Source: a virus
Reading direction: 5' to 3' (one strand)
DNA: 20,706 nucleotides
IMG/VR virus record: IMGVR_UViG_3300044681_000056
Location: 1-20,706 of that record
Below are positions 6,021 to 14,300 of this stretch, in pieces. The notes beneath the pieces were generated by a model that saw only the letters and a program-made list of their open reading frames with translations, searched no databases and was not told the DNA's origin. Position 1 is the first letter of the stretch. Each line of letters opens with the position of its first letter. The position numbers and the translations under genes were made by a program.

Positions 6021-6051
6021 GTAGCCCCTACATGGTGTGTGCAGGGGCTAC
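6021..6051 (-). terminator. Strong hairpin after the capsid gene (possible terminator or mRNA 3'-end element)
   Basis: GTAGCCCCT (6021-6029) and AGGGGCTAC (6043-6051) form a perfect 9-bp, GC-rich stem around a 13-nt loop, and three more pairs (ACA/TGT) can form inside. It starts 11 nt after the capsid stop. No run of U follows in the minus direction (ACTTATTAGGAG comes next, the ribosome-binding site of the next gene). A partial terminator, an RNase-processing or mRNA-stabilising element is therefore as likely as full termination. Confidence 0.55.
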
Positions 6052-6062
6052 GAGTGAATCAA

Positions 6063-7085
6063 TTAAGCAGCGTTGATGCTGGAAGAAGATTCAATACGGT
6101 ACAAGGCTTCTTCGCGGTAACGCTTCCAACCTAATACGCCGTACCATCCAATTGGACGTAGACGCATTAACTTGTCGGTTACGTTTCCGATTACTACGTG
6201 TGGCTCTTCAGCAACGGCTTCAGCCAATGCTTGTTGTCCTGCTAGTAGAGTACGGAATGCACGAGCCGATGAAGCACCATCGGTTGCGTTGTACAAGCGT
6301 GGGGACTCAATGAAGTAAGCACCTTCAAAAGTTCCGATTTCACCTGACCAGATTTCAGCATTGCTCTGGTATTCGTGTGGCAATCTCCAAGCACCTGAAC
6401 CAGTCTCTGCACGAAGGTCGTGTGAAACTTCTGGGTGAATTGCACACCAGTAGAGGCTACCCTTGCGAGGTACAGCCTTTCCTGCACGCAACTTGGCAAC
6501 AGCCTTGCGAATATCAGCAGCAGAGATAACATCTTCTGCAGCAATTTCGTTGGTTGCAGCAGGAGTGCTTGCTCCACCAGTTGCATAGATGACGTTGGTT
6601 CCACCACGTAGTTCGGTTTGAACTAGTTCGTCAATGGAATCTGCCATGTTGAATGCAACGATGTTTGCAATCGCTGGGTCTACATCTGCTAGTGAGAATA
6701 GTTGTAGTTTGCGAGTGGTTAGTACAGCATTACCGTATTCGTTAAGAGTTACGGTAACGGCACTTGGGCTACCAATCGCTACTGAATCAGGGTCAACTTG
6801 CTCGGATAGAGCAGTGGTTGCCTTTGCTAGGTCGTTGTAAATCTGAAAGACTACAGACGAACCTGGCATTGCTTGTCTTGCTGGACGCTTGTCAGCGACT
6901 GAACGCAACAATGGTTGTGAGCGGAGTGCAAATTCAACGAGACGGTCGTAAGCCTTTTGAACGAGACCTGCTCCATTAGATGGAGTGAAGGTACCTACGT
7001 TGTCGTTGCTTGAATATGCACCGCCACCAAGACCACCGTTGGTTGCAGCAGTGCCGCCAGAAAGAGCGGTATATGCATTAGCCAT
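6063..7085 (-). CDS. Major capsid protein, N4-gp56-like (HK97 fold)
   Basis: 340-aa protein that builds the icosahedral shell. The Gly/Ser-rich N-terminus (about 1-38) is followed by a segment typical of the N4-gp56 capsid family: AYDRLVEFALRSQPLLRSVA (45-64), KRPARQAMPGSSVVFQIYND (about 66-85), LNEYGNAVLTTRKLQLFS (114-131) and DELVQTELRGG (about 152-162). A later strand region has YWCAIHPEVSHDLR (212-225), the place of the peripheral domain, and the end contains LMRLRPIGWYGVLGWKRY (306-323). It follows the scaffold gene after 27 nt that include AAGGAAAC as a plausible ribosome-binding site. A stable hairpin lies just after its stop, as is common for highly expressed capsid genes. The alternative is another HK97-fold subfamily. 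The capsid function itself is well supported by context. Confidence 0.92.
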   Translation of the reverse strand: MANAYTALSGGTAATNGGLGGGAYSSNDNVGTFTPSNGAGLVQKAYDRLVEFALRSQPLLRSVADKRPARQAMPGSSVVFQIYNDLAKATTALSEQVDPDSVAIGSPSAVTVTLNEYGNAVLTTRKLQLFSLADVDPAIANIVAFNMADSIDELVQTELRGGTNVIYATGGASTPAATNEIAAEDVISAADIRKAVAKLRAGKAVPRKGSLYWCAIHPEVSHDLRAETGSGAWRLPHEYQSNAEIWSGEIGTFEGAYFIESPRLYNATDGASSARAFRTLLAGQQALAEAVAEEPHVVIGNVTDKLMRLRPIGWYGVLGWKRYREEALYRIESSSSINAA

Positions 7086-7112
7086 TTATATGGTTTCCTT
7101 AGTTAGTAGTTA

Positions 7113-7571
7113 TTACGATTGTGCTCCTGAAATCATGTTAATAATTTCTTCAGCACTGGTTGCCTGGTCAATTCGGAGAAGAGTGTCATCAATACCAACT
7201 GGTACCTGTGCTGCTGCAGCAACCGTATCTATTTGACGTAAGGCAGCCAAGTCAGGAGCCTGCTCCTGCTTTTGTACCTGTAGCCCAAATACTTCTGCAT
7301 GCTCTTCCAGCCAAGCATCTACGGCTTCAGGCGAAGCCTCAATACTTTCAGGAATAAAAGCAGCAATCTTTGGATTAAGATTTCTTTCCGAGAGGACTGA
7401 CTTGATAGAGTTAGCCCTTTGTGCAGTCTTTAATGAACTTAATTCATCCATTAATTCTTTTAACTGCTTGTCTTTCTTTTTAGTGGCACGACGTAGTTGA
7501 GTAACTAAATCTCCGCCATCTTCATTGGACTCTAACTCTTCTTCATCAAAGTCCTGATAAACATTGCTCAT
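7113..7571 (-). CDS. Capsid scaffolding protein
   Basis: 152 aa from the preferred ATG at 7571 (the open frame extends to an ATG at 7616). It sits immediately upstream of the major capsid gene, the usual place for a scaffold. Its composition fits the class: an acidic N-terminus (DFDEEELESNEDGG, about 7-20), a charged coiled coil (about 21-50, RRATKKKDKQLKELMDELSS), then a helical segment with NPKIAAFIP (66-74) and VDAWLEEHAEVFG (about 84-96). The pattern 'NPK.A..IP ... WL.....VFG' recurs in actinophage scaffolds as I remember them. Scaffold binds the inner face of the capsid protein during procapsid assembly and leaves before or during packaging. The short C-terminal helix (EEIINMISGA) may be the coat-binding end. 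It is Cys-free and small for the class. Confidence 0.8.
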   Translation of the reverse strand: MSNVYQDFDEEELESNEDGGDLVTQLRRATKKKDKQLKELMDELSSLKTAQRANSIKSVLSERNLNPKIAAFIPESIEASPEAVDAWLEEHAEVFGLQVQKQEQAPDLAALRQIDTVAAAAQVPVGIDDTLLRIDQATSAEEIINMISGAQS

Positions 7572-7579
7572 CGCAATAT

Positions 7580-7584
7580 CTCCC
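7580..7584 (-). promoter_or_regulatory. Shine-Dalgarno fixing the scaffold start
   Basis: GGGAG on the minus strand lies 8 nt before the ATG at 7571. The upstream in-frame ATG at 7616 has no comparable site and would add 15 residues, so 7571 is preferred. Confidence 0.6.
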
Positions 7585-7610
7585 ATCGTTGTAGTTTGCG
7601 TAAGCCGCAC

Positions 7611-7630
7611 ATTCAATTGGGGATTTGAAT
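7611..7630. repeat. Perfect 6-bp inverted repeat ATTCAA-N8-TTGAAT
   Basis: ATTCAA (7611-7616) and TTGAAT (7625-7630) flank an 8-nt spacer, 40 nt upstream of the preferred scaffold start. The dyad could be a small RNA hairpin or a protein-binding site. It is short and AT-rich, so chance is plausible. Confidence 0.3.
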
Positions 7631-7657
7631 ATGGCTCTTACTACCAGTCTTGAACTC

Positions 7658-7686
7658 ACCACAGGGCTGGTTGGTCTGTGTGTGGT
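7658..7686 (-). repeat. Inverted repeat just after the 372-aa gene
   Basis: ACCACA (7658-7663) and TGTGGT (7681-7686) form a 6-bp stem with a 17-nt loop. A competing 5-bp pairing, CACAG (7660-7664) with CTGTG (7676-7680), also exists. It begins 7 nt after the stop of the 372-aa gene. No T-tract follows on the minus strand, so a weak terminator, an RNA-processing site or chance are all possible. Confidence 0.35.
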
Positions 7687-7693
7687 CTATGGA

Positions 7694-8812
7694 TTAGAAC
7701 TGTCCAGCAGTTCTTTGTTGTAGCGAAACTTGAGTTACACCAGCGCTTCCTGCAAATGATGCTTTCTCTTGTTCGGTTAGTCTTTTACGTCTTTCAGAAG
7801 CCAACCCTTGGAACTGTTCCGCTTCTAATTCTGTTTGTAAATCTGTAACATCAGTTTGATAAATAGCACCTAATGTTCCTAGTCGTGCTTGTTGTTCTGC
7901 AATCTTTGAATATCCAGCACGAGCAAGAGTTCTAGAAACTCCCATTGATTGAAGTTCCATAGCACGTCGAACATCAAGTCCTAAGCCAGCACGAGAAGCC
8001 TCAGAACTAATCTCTGCTGCAGAAAGTTTATTCTTTAATCTGTTAGCCATGTCTTCTGGGCTAGTTCCAGTTAATAGCACTTCAGCAAAATCTGACTCAT
8101 TATAATCTGGGAAGTAATCTGCTAATTGAGATTTTAATACTTCGTCAGCATTTCTAATTTTGTCATAGACATTAGTAATTCTGTCAGTTACTTCAGCAGC
8201 AGAAACATCTCCGCCAATTAATGTAGCGTATGTGTTTCTTGTTGCAAGATTACCTAAACCATATCTTGTTAAGATTTCTTGATAATCTTTTTCAGCCTGA
8301 ATATAATCTGCTGGTGTTAAGGCTGCTGCTTTTTTACCTGCTGCAATATCTGAAGCAAAGTTTTGATTATAAAGTTGAATACCTTTAAAACGTTCTTTAT
8401 ATTCAGGAGTATCTTGAATAGCAAGTCTTACAGCAGTAGCCGTATAACCTTTATCTTTAACAAGATTAATAATTCTATCTACAATGCCTTCACCTATGTC
8501 GTAAGCATTTGCTAATTCTCTTGCTATATCGTAAGCGCTTTGACGCTGTGCTGCAATTTGTGCATCACGCTGCATTTGAGCCAAGCGTCTTTGCTCTTCA
8601 AGTAATCTTGCTAATCTATCTGCTTCGCTTTCACCTGTTGTAGTGGTAGGTGTAGTTGTGGGTGTAGTAGTACTGTCTTCATCTTTGCTTTTTTTTGTTT
8701 TTTTAGTAGAAGGTTTGGATGGACCACCTAAATAACCAGTAGAAACTGGAGGTCTAGAAACAGGTGATGGTATTCCTTTTAACTCATTTAAAAAATTTGG
8801 TCCGACAGTCAT
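7694..8812 (-). CDS. Helical virion-region protein with Lys/Thr/Pro linker
   Basis: 372-aa protein of unknown function. The N-terminal ~30 residues are Pro-rich (GIPSPVSRPPVSTGYLGGPS). Residues about 33-46 are Lys-rich, and 47-60 are a Thr/Pro low-complexity run (TTTPTTTPTTTTG). A predicted coiled coil follows at about 62-92 (ADRLARLLEEQRRLAQMQRD) and long helices to the end, including a C-terminal coiled-coil-like stretch (about 325-358, LQTELEAEQFQGLASERRKR). There is no membrane segment. It is last of the four long genes before the scaffold gene. The architecture of flexible linker plus coiled coils fits a structural or assembly partner rather than an enzyme. Translation is coupled to the 430-aa gene by TAATG. 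The stop is followed by the largest non-coding gap of the window. Confidence 0.7.
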   Translation of the reverse strand: MTVGPNFLNELKGIPSPVSRPPVSTGYLGGPSKPSTKKTKKSKDEDSTTTPTTTPTTTTGESEADRLARLLEEQRRLAQMQRDAQIAAQRQSAYDIARELANAYDIGEGIVDRIINLVKDKGYTATAVRLAIQDTPEYKERFKGIQLYNQNFASDIAAGKKAAALTPADYIQAEKDYQEILTRYGLGNLATRNTYATLIGGDVSAAEVTDRITNVYDKIRNADEVLKSQLADYFPDYNESDFAEVLLTGTSPEDMANRLKNKLSAAEISSEASRAGLGLDVRRAMELQSMGVSRTLARAGYSKIAEQQARLGTLGAIYQTDVTDLQTELEAEQFQGLASERRKRLTEQEKASFAGSAGVTQVSLQQRTAGQF

Positions 8813-10104
8813 TAGAATTTAAATCCAAAATCCTCTAGTACACCCTCAAGGCTTCCTAGAATAGTATCCCAAGCGTTTGACGTATATTGCCAAGCGTCAG
8901 TTTTTCTAACCATCTTTGAGAAATCAAATAGGTTAAGTGTTTCTCCTGATTGCAATACTTGTTGCATTAAATTATCTTGCAAACTAATTGAATCTATTGG
9001 AACTTCAAGCAAGGTTGCTGCGGCAGTTCTATATGGACTCAAGATATCAGAAAGGTTTGCACCTTCTTGAAAACGATTTTTATACTGTGGGTAAAGTTGA
9101 GAAGCCTGATTTCTAAAATTACCAACAATGTCATTTAATGCTGCTTTACCTGCTTGGCTATCAGGTCCACCTAAATCCATTACTTGCTTTACATAATTAA
9201 CAAACTCAGGACTTCCAGTACTTATATCAAAACCATTGTTTCTAATACCTTTAAGTATTTGCTCGCTGGCTTGACCTGCTTGTCCTTTAATGTAGTCTTT
9301 ACCAAAGCCAATGCTACCAATAAGAGCATCAGTTAATTCTTCATCACTCCAACCTAGCAACATAGTATTTTGCGCTAAGTTATCTAAAGTTGCTTCATCA
9401 AATTCAGCACCATAGTATGTGGCTAATGAACGAATACGTTCTTTTTCGTTTGCTACTTCTTCTTGGTAAGTAGGTTCATCCAATGCAAGGGTAGATGAAA
9501 CTCCAGCCCTAACTCTGTCGGATACACCTTTAGCCCATCTACTGTTTTCAATAGCAAGTTCTAATTCTGCTTCAGCGTCTGGACCTTGTCTGCCACTAGT
9601 CTTAAAATCTCGAAGTATCTTTTGTATTTCAGGGTCAACCATTGCTGCACGAGAAACCATTTTTTTAGTTACTTCAAATAAACGCCCTGCTTCTTGTTCA
9701 GTTGTTCCAGCGTATTGCTTAAAGGTTCCCCAAGGGCTTGCACCAATTGTACTTCTAAGTTGCTCCCATCCTCCAGTGTTAGCCTTTAACTGATTAACAA
9801 CATCTGTATAATAGTTTAATTTTAAAGTATCTACCGTAGCACGAACGCCTGTTGCAAAATCTGAATAACCTTGAACTCCAACTTCATTTACTGCAGCGCT
9901 TCCAGATAAACGCTTTGTAGTATTAAGAGGATTAAATCTTTCAATAGCAACTGGAACATCAGAACCAGCCTGTTGTTTAGTGCGAGAGTCTTCCGCTTCC
10001 ATCCATTTAAGAAGCATATCAACATTTGCTTTAGAGGTTGGAGCGCCAATACCTTTAAGAACTTCTATTGCAAATTTTTTCTTTTCAGATTCTTTATAAA
10101 CCAT
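8812..10104 (-). CDS. Predicted virion protein with N-terminal lysozyme-like module
   Basis: 430-aa protein. Residues about 20-128 contain a recognisable module: an acidic helix (LLKWMEAED, 31-39), then NPLNTT (58-63), VGVQGYSDFATGVRATVDTL (75-94) and SPWGT (123-127). The pattern 'W..AE ... NP.NTT ... GVQ.Y.....G..ATV.TL ... SPWGT' recurs in actinobacterial and actinophage proteins that I believe have a lysozyme/transglycosylase-like fold. Glu36 or the adjacent acidic residues would be the catalytic candidate. This is from memory, not from a search. The remaining 300 residues are helical and Gln/Ala-rich with no recognised domain. In context it could be a virion-borne muralytic protein that opens the cell wall during DNA entry. 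The ATG directly abuts the 402-aa stop, and its TAA overlaps the next ATG. Confidence 0.65.
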   Translation of the reverse strand: MVYKESEKKKFAIEVLKGIGAPTSKANVDMLLKWMEAEDSRTKQQAGSDVPVAIERFNPLNTTKRLSGSAAVNEVGVQGYSDFATGVRATVDTLKLNYYTDVVNQLKANTGGWEQLRSTIGASPWGTFKQYAGTTEQEAGRLFEVTKKMVSRAAMVDPEIQKILRDFKTSGRQGPDAEAELELAIENSRWAKGVSDRVRAGVSSTLALDEPTYQEEVANEKERIRSLATYYGAEFDEATLDNLAQNTMLLGWSDEELTDALIGSIGFGKDYIKGQAGQASEQILKGIRNNGFDISTGSPEFVNYVKQVMDLGGPDSQAGKAALNDIVGNFRNQASQLYPQYKNRFQEGANLSDILSPYRTAAATLLEVPIDSISLQDNLMQQVLQSGETLNLFDFSKMVRKTDAWQYTSNAWDTILGSLEGVLEDFGFKF

Positions 10105-11313
10105 TTATAGACTTCCTGGTCTGACAACGCTTTGAACTTCTTGTCTTGCTTTATTCGCAATTCTTTCAAACACATTTGATATAGCATTCAAACCGCCTTG
10201 ACCTGCACCAAATTCTTCAGCCTCTGGTCTGCTTAGCGTGTACTCAGAAGCAAAAGATTCTAATTGGTCAGCAGTAAAACCTTCGTAAGTAGTTTCCATG
10301 CCAGTAACCATATCAACAGCACTTCTTCTAGGATTGGCAGTTGCTTCTGCTTCTAGTGCAAATTTAAAAGCCTGTATTTCTTCAGCACTTGGCATTCTTC
10401 CTACATACTGAGAATAAGTAGATTTAAGAACTGTTTCTGCTTCTCTATCTGATGGAACATAAGCAGACAATGCATCAAAGTCTTGCTGAACAGTTTGAAT
10501 ATAATCGTCTATACCAAAAGGATTTAAGCCTTGTTTAACATTATTATAATTCTGCTGGCTTAGTTCACTAAGATATCTATCAAGAGCAATACCAAAAAAT
10601 TCGTCAGGACTTTTTCCTTGACGTAAACTAGATTGTATTTCAAAATCTTTAAAACCTGCTAAAGTATAAAAACCTTTTTCTGCTAACAATTGCTTAAACT
10701 CAGCAAGTTTATCAGTAGCAGTTAAATTCTTAATAAAACTTTCTTGAACAACAGTAGTGTCGTAAACCATAGCACCAGTGGCTGAGGGTCCGCCACCAAC
10801 ACCAAATTCCCTAGGAATAATAACTGCGAATCTAGGAGATGGTGTTCCACCTTCAGCAGTACCACCATAGACACCAGCACCTGGAGCATCTGCAGTTATA
10901 AAATTCACTTGTCTAGTTACTGGGTCAATCTGTACAAACTCGTCTATATTTTTTTCAGTGACAAGTCTGCCTTGACGGTAAGCATATTCTTGGTCAGGTA
11001 ATTCTTCACCTTCACGTATGCGTTGGGCTTCTTCTGGAGTAATTTCTTCTTTTGAAGGTTTTTCTTGTGATTGATTTTCTTGAGCATAATCATTTGCAGA
11101 ACTAAATTGGACATAAGCGCCAATGATTTTATTGTCTTCTTTAATATAACTAAGACCTGGCATATTTCGAATGTCTTCTTCAGTAAAAGAAAAAGCCTTT
11201 AATGCAGGATATGGATTTGCCCCAAGCAACCAACGTGGTAGTTTTGCTTTGTAAACACCTGCATCAGCATCATATATTAACTCTAATCTAGTTGGTGTCT
11301 TTTCGTCAGCCAT
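10105..11313 (-). CDS. Predicted virion protein, possible peptidoglycan-binding-like segment
   Basis: 402-aa protein, function not recognised. The N-terminal ~70 residues look globular (PRWLLGANPYP, about 26-36). An acidic linker follows at about 77-107 (SQEKPSKEEITPEEAQRIRE). Residues about 200-256 contain EFKQLLAEKGFYTLAGF and then EFFGIALDRYLSELSQQN. This loosely recalls the 'L..L...G.Y....G......T..A' pattern of peptidoglycan-binding helical bundles, but it is weak. Residues about 299-328 carry YVGRMPSAEEIQAF and end in ANP, a 'GR.P...E...F' helix pair that I associate with phage structural proteins. The start overlaps the stop of the 1795-aa gene (TAATG), and the stop abuts the next ATG (TAAATG). 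It is probably made together with the 1795-, 430- and 372-aa proteins as parts of one virion substructure. Confidence 0.7.
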   Translation of the reverse strand: MADEKTPTRLELIYDADAGVYKAKLPRWLLGANPYPALKAFSFTEEDIRNMPGLSYIKEDNKIIGAYVQFSSANDYAQENQSQEKPSKEEITPEEAQRIREGEELPDQEYAYRQGRLVTEKNIDEFVQIDPVTRQVNFITADAPGAGVYGGTAEGGTPSPRFAVIIPREFGVGGGPSATGAMVYDTTVVQESFIKNLTATDKLAEFKQLLAEKGFYTLAGFKDFEIQSSLRQGKSPDEFFGIALDRYLSELSQQNYNNVKQGLNPFGIDDYIQTVQQDFDALSAYVPSDREAETVLKSTYSQYVGRMPSAEEIQAFKFALEAEATANPRRSAVDMVTGMETTYEGFTADQLESFASEYTLSRPEAEEFGAGQGGLNAISNVFERIANKARQEVQSVVRPGSL

Positions 11314-14300
11314 TAACTTATACGCTCATCTCTACTTAAACTTTTTAGGATTGGAACAAAGATTGCTCTGTTTGCTTGTCGAACTGTGTAGTTTATATTA
11401 GCAATATTATCTAAGTCTGCGATTGCTTCATCACGAATGATTCTCTTAAATGAAGCATCTTGACCTCTCATAAGTTCTAATTTAGAAGTGGTATTGCTTG
11501 CTAATTGAAATGCTATATTAAGACTTTCTCTGGTCTTTGCGTCCATCTCTACATCTTTGTCAAGTAACATATTGCCTAGCATGCTTGCCATGTTTCTTTC
11601 TTTTTCAACACCAAAACCACCTGACTCTAAGTAAGTCTTAAGTAATGGGTTTTGAACAAGAAGCATTTGTCTACGCATTTGCATATTGTCAGCAATAGTT
11701 TGACGCTCATATGGATTAGCCGTAGAGTTCATTCTATCCATTGCTTCGTCTTGAATATCAAACCAAGTTTGACGGTCAATAGAAATCTGAACTTCTTTTA
11801 GATAAGTCTCAAAGTCTTTATTATCAATAAGACCTGACGCTTCAAACCAACCATATGCAGATGCACTAAACTCACCTACGTTAGGTGCTGCTAACCATGC
11901 TGCATCACCATACTTGTCAATTAAATCTGCGTTTTTAATGTACCAGTCTTTAACTTCATCAGTTTTTCTGAAAGCAATCTCTTGTGTTTTCTCAGCACGA
12001 GATACGGTATAAACAAGTTTATTAGGGTTCTTACCTATGTAGATAGCAAGCGCTTCTTCATATGGGTCATCTAATCTTGGGTTTGAGTTGTTTACAACAC
12101 CTTCATAAATATCAAAGAACTCTTGACGTACGCTAGTAATACCTACTTCTTTTAAGAAGTTAGGTAGGTCTTTAGATTCTTTTAATGTTGGCGACCAAGG
12201 AATTGGTAGCAACCCAAGAAGATTACGCATAAAGACTACATTATGACCTGATATACGTAGGTTCTTTACGTATTCATATTGTTCTTCTGGAGTAGCATCT
12301 ACTGGCAATCCCTTACCATGTGCTGCATTGTAGGCAATTACTTGATGAAGAGCAGATACTTCCTGCCTATCTTTTTCATTACTTGTTGTCATGCGCCATA
12401 GTCTGTCTAAAGATGCAGGCACCATAGCACGACGTAAAGTTAAGTTATCTCCAATATCACCAAGAAGAACATTATCAATTCTATCTGCAGCAATACGACC
12501 ATTAGGTCCCAATCCACCTAATACAGACTTGGCTAATAAAATACTCATACTGGCTAACGGACCAGAAAGAGTAGGAGTCGTAGCATCTGGACCGAATGAT
12601 GGGTTTACTTGAGATAGTTTAAGAGTAAAGTCTCCAACTAAAGTTTGATTATATCCAGCAGTACCACCAGTTAAAACTCTTAATGGTTTATCAACAACTT
12701 GGAATATCATGTCATCCATTGGCATAACCATATAGGATTCGCCTTTAGCATCTTCATGAATAAATCCAGATGCAGCCAATCCTTGCGCACTTAAACGCAT
12801 ACGCATAATGGTTTTAATAGAATGTTCTTTTAATCTGTAAAATCTGCGAATAAAGTCTTCAGTAGCACGGTAGAAACGTGAACCATTACGTAGATTCCAA
12901 GCCAATGAAGTACGTACTTCAGGATTATCTGCATATTTCATGATGTTATTTAAAGCATCTTGAATAGCAAACTCAGATAGCCTACGTTCTGCTAAATCAT
13001 CCGCATGTCTTTGAAAAGCAATTGCATCTTCTTTACTAAGTTTACCTAACTTTGTGCTTTCTAAACGTGCAGCAGTAGTTTTAGCAAGCAATTCTTCTTT
13101 TAACTGCCTTGAGTATCCACCTTCTTCAAAGTTACGCATAGTAGTTAAGAAGAAAGCCATAGTTGCTGGCGTACGAAAGTAAGAAGTTACTTGTTGGTCC
13201 ATCAATTCAAAGGCTCTATTGCCATATTCAGCAATTGCTTCTGTAATACTAGCAGGACCTGGAGCAAAAGGTACGGCTAATTCACCTTTAATATCGTACT
13301 TACCAACTAATTCGTCATATTCTTCCATTGGAAGTCTACTCCAGTTAAACTTACCTTTAGAAGATGAAACTTTTTTAAACAACGATTCGTTAAATACTTC
13401 AAATCTAGAAGAACCGTGAAATGATTTACGTAAATCTAGTAAATGCGTTTGCAACCAGTCTGTAAATATTTCATAATCAGACTTGGTGCCTTTTAATGCA
13501 GGATATGAATCTAAAGATTCTAAGAGTTTTCTAACTGGAGTTCCTGGACCCATTAATTTTTCTGGGTTAGTAAGCAATCCTGTTGTAATATCGTCTGCCG
13601 CATCAATGAAATCTTTGCCTTCTGGAAGTTTTATATCAAAAGCCTGAACAATTTCATTACCAGCATTAATAAAATCTTCTTGAGTTCTTAATCCATTATG
13701 CTTTACAAATAGACTACTTGGGTCTAACTTAGTTCCTTTGCCTACAAAAAGACTATAATCGTTTGAAAATCTTTTTGAAACGATATCAAACTGCCCAGCA
13801 ATTCTTTGATTTCTGCTTGCACTTTCAGAAAGGATTTGTAATTTAGGGGTTTTAACTAAACCATTTGCTTTTAAGAAAGCATCATAGCCTTGCTCGCTAA
13901 CCACATCTTGAGTTACATCAATAGCCTTACCGCCAAGAGCAGCATTTCTAGCCTGAGATGATGTTACTAAATCTAATCCCATAGGGTTGTAGCGCATTAG
14001 AGCATATAAGAATTTCTTATCCATTTTATCAAGCACCATTGGGCTAGGAAGATTGCTTGTAAAACCTGGTATCGCTCTTAATTCGTTTATTGCTTCATTT
14101 ATTATGGTTTCAACAACGAAATCTTTTTGGGCTACAAAGTCTTTAGGATGCTCTATTGCTGCTAAATCTTCAATAGCACGTCTAGTTTCAGGAGATATCT
14201 TATCTTGTAGTTTTAAAAATCTTTCTTGAGAGAACGATAAACCCTCTGCACTTCCTCTGGCTATAGCCAAAGTTTTAACAGCCTTGCGTGCACGCCCTAC

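Larger units (their letters stand above)
7572..7693. other. 122-nt intergenic leader before the scaffold gene
   Basis: This is the longest non-coding stretch, between the 372-aa stop and the ATG of the scaffold. It holds two inverted repeats (described separately) and the GGGAG Shine-Dalgarno of the scaffold. On the minus strand a poor match to a -35/-10 pair (TTCAAG, 15 nt, CATATT) exists, but I do not call a promoter from it. Confidence 0.5.

Noticed and set aside
6242-6607. A 121-codon minus-strand ORF inside the capsid gene in another frame.
   Set aside because: Completely nested in the capsid gene, no ribosome-binding site, and no resemblance to a known protein.
1517-7236. Several plus-strand ORFs of 60-115 codons over the fibre, capsid and small-gene region.
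   Set aside because: Each lies antisense to a well-supported minus-strand gene, without a convincing ribosome-binding site or family resemblance, and has shadow-like composition.
7572-7616. A 15-residue N-terminal extension of the scaffold starting at ATG 7616.
   Set aside because: No Shine-Dalgarno is seen there, while GGGAG precedes the ATG at 7571 by 8 nt and the protein from there starts with the usual acidic region.
7590-7660. A sigma70-like promoter in the leader before the scaffold gene (TTCAAG-15-CATATT).
   Set aside because: Both hexamers are poor and the spacing is short. AT-rich DNA gives such matches often.
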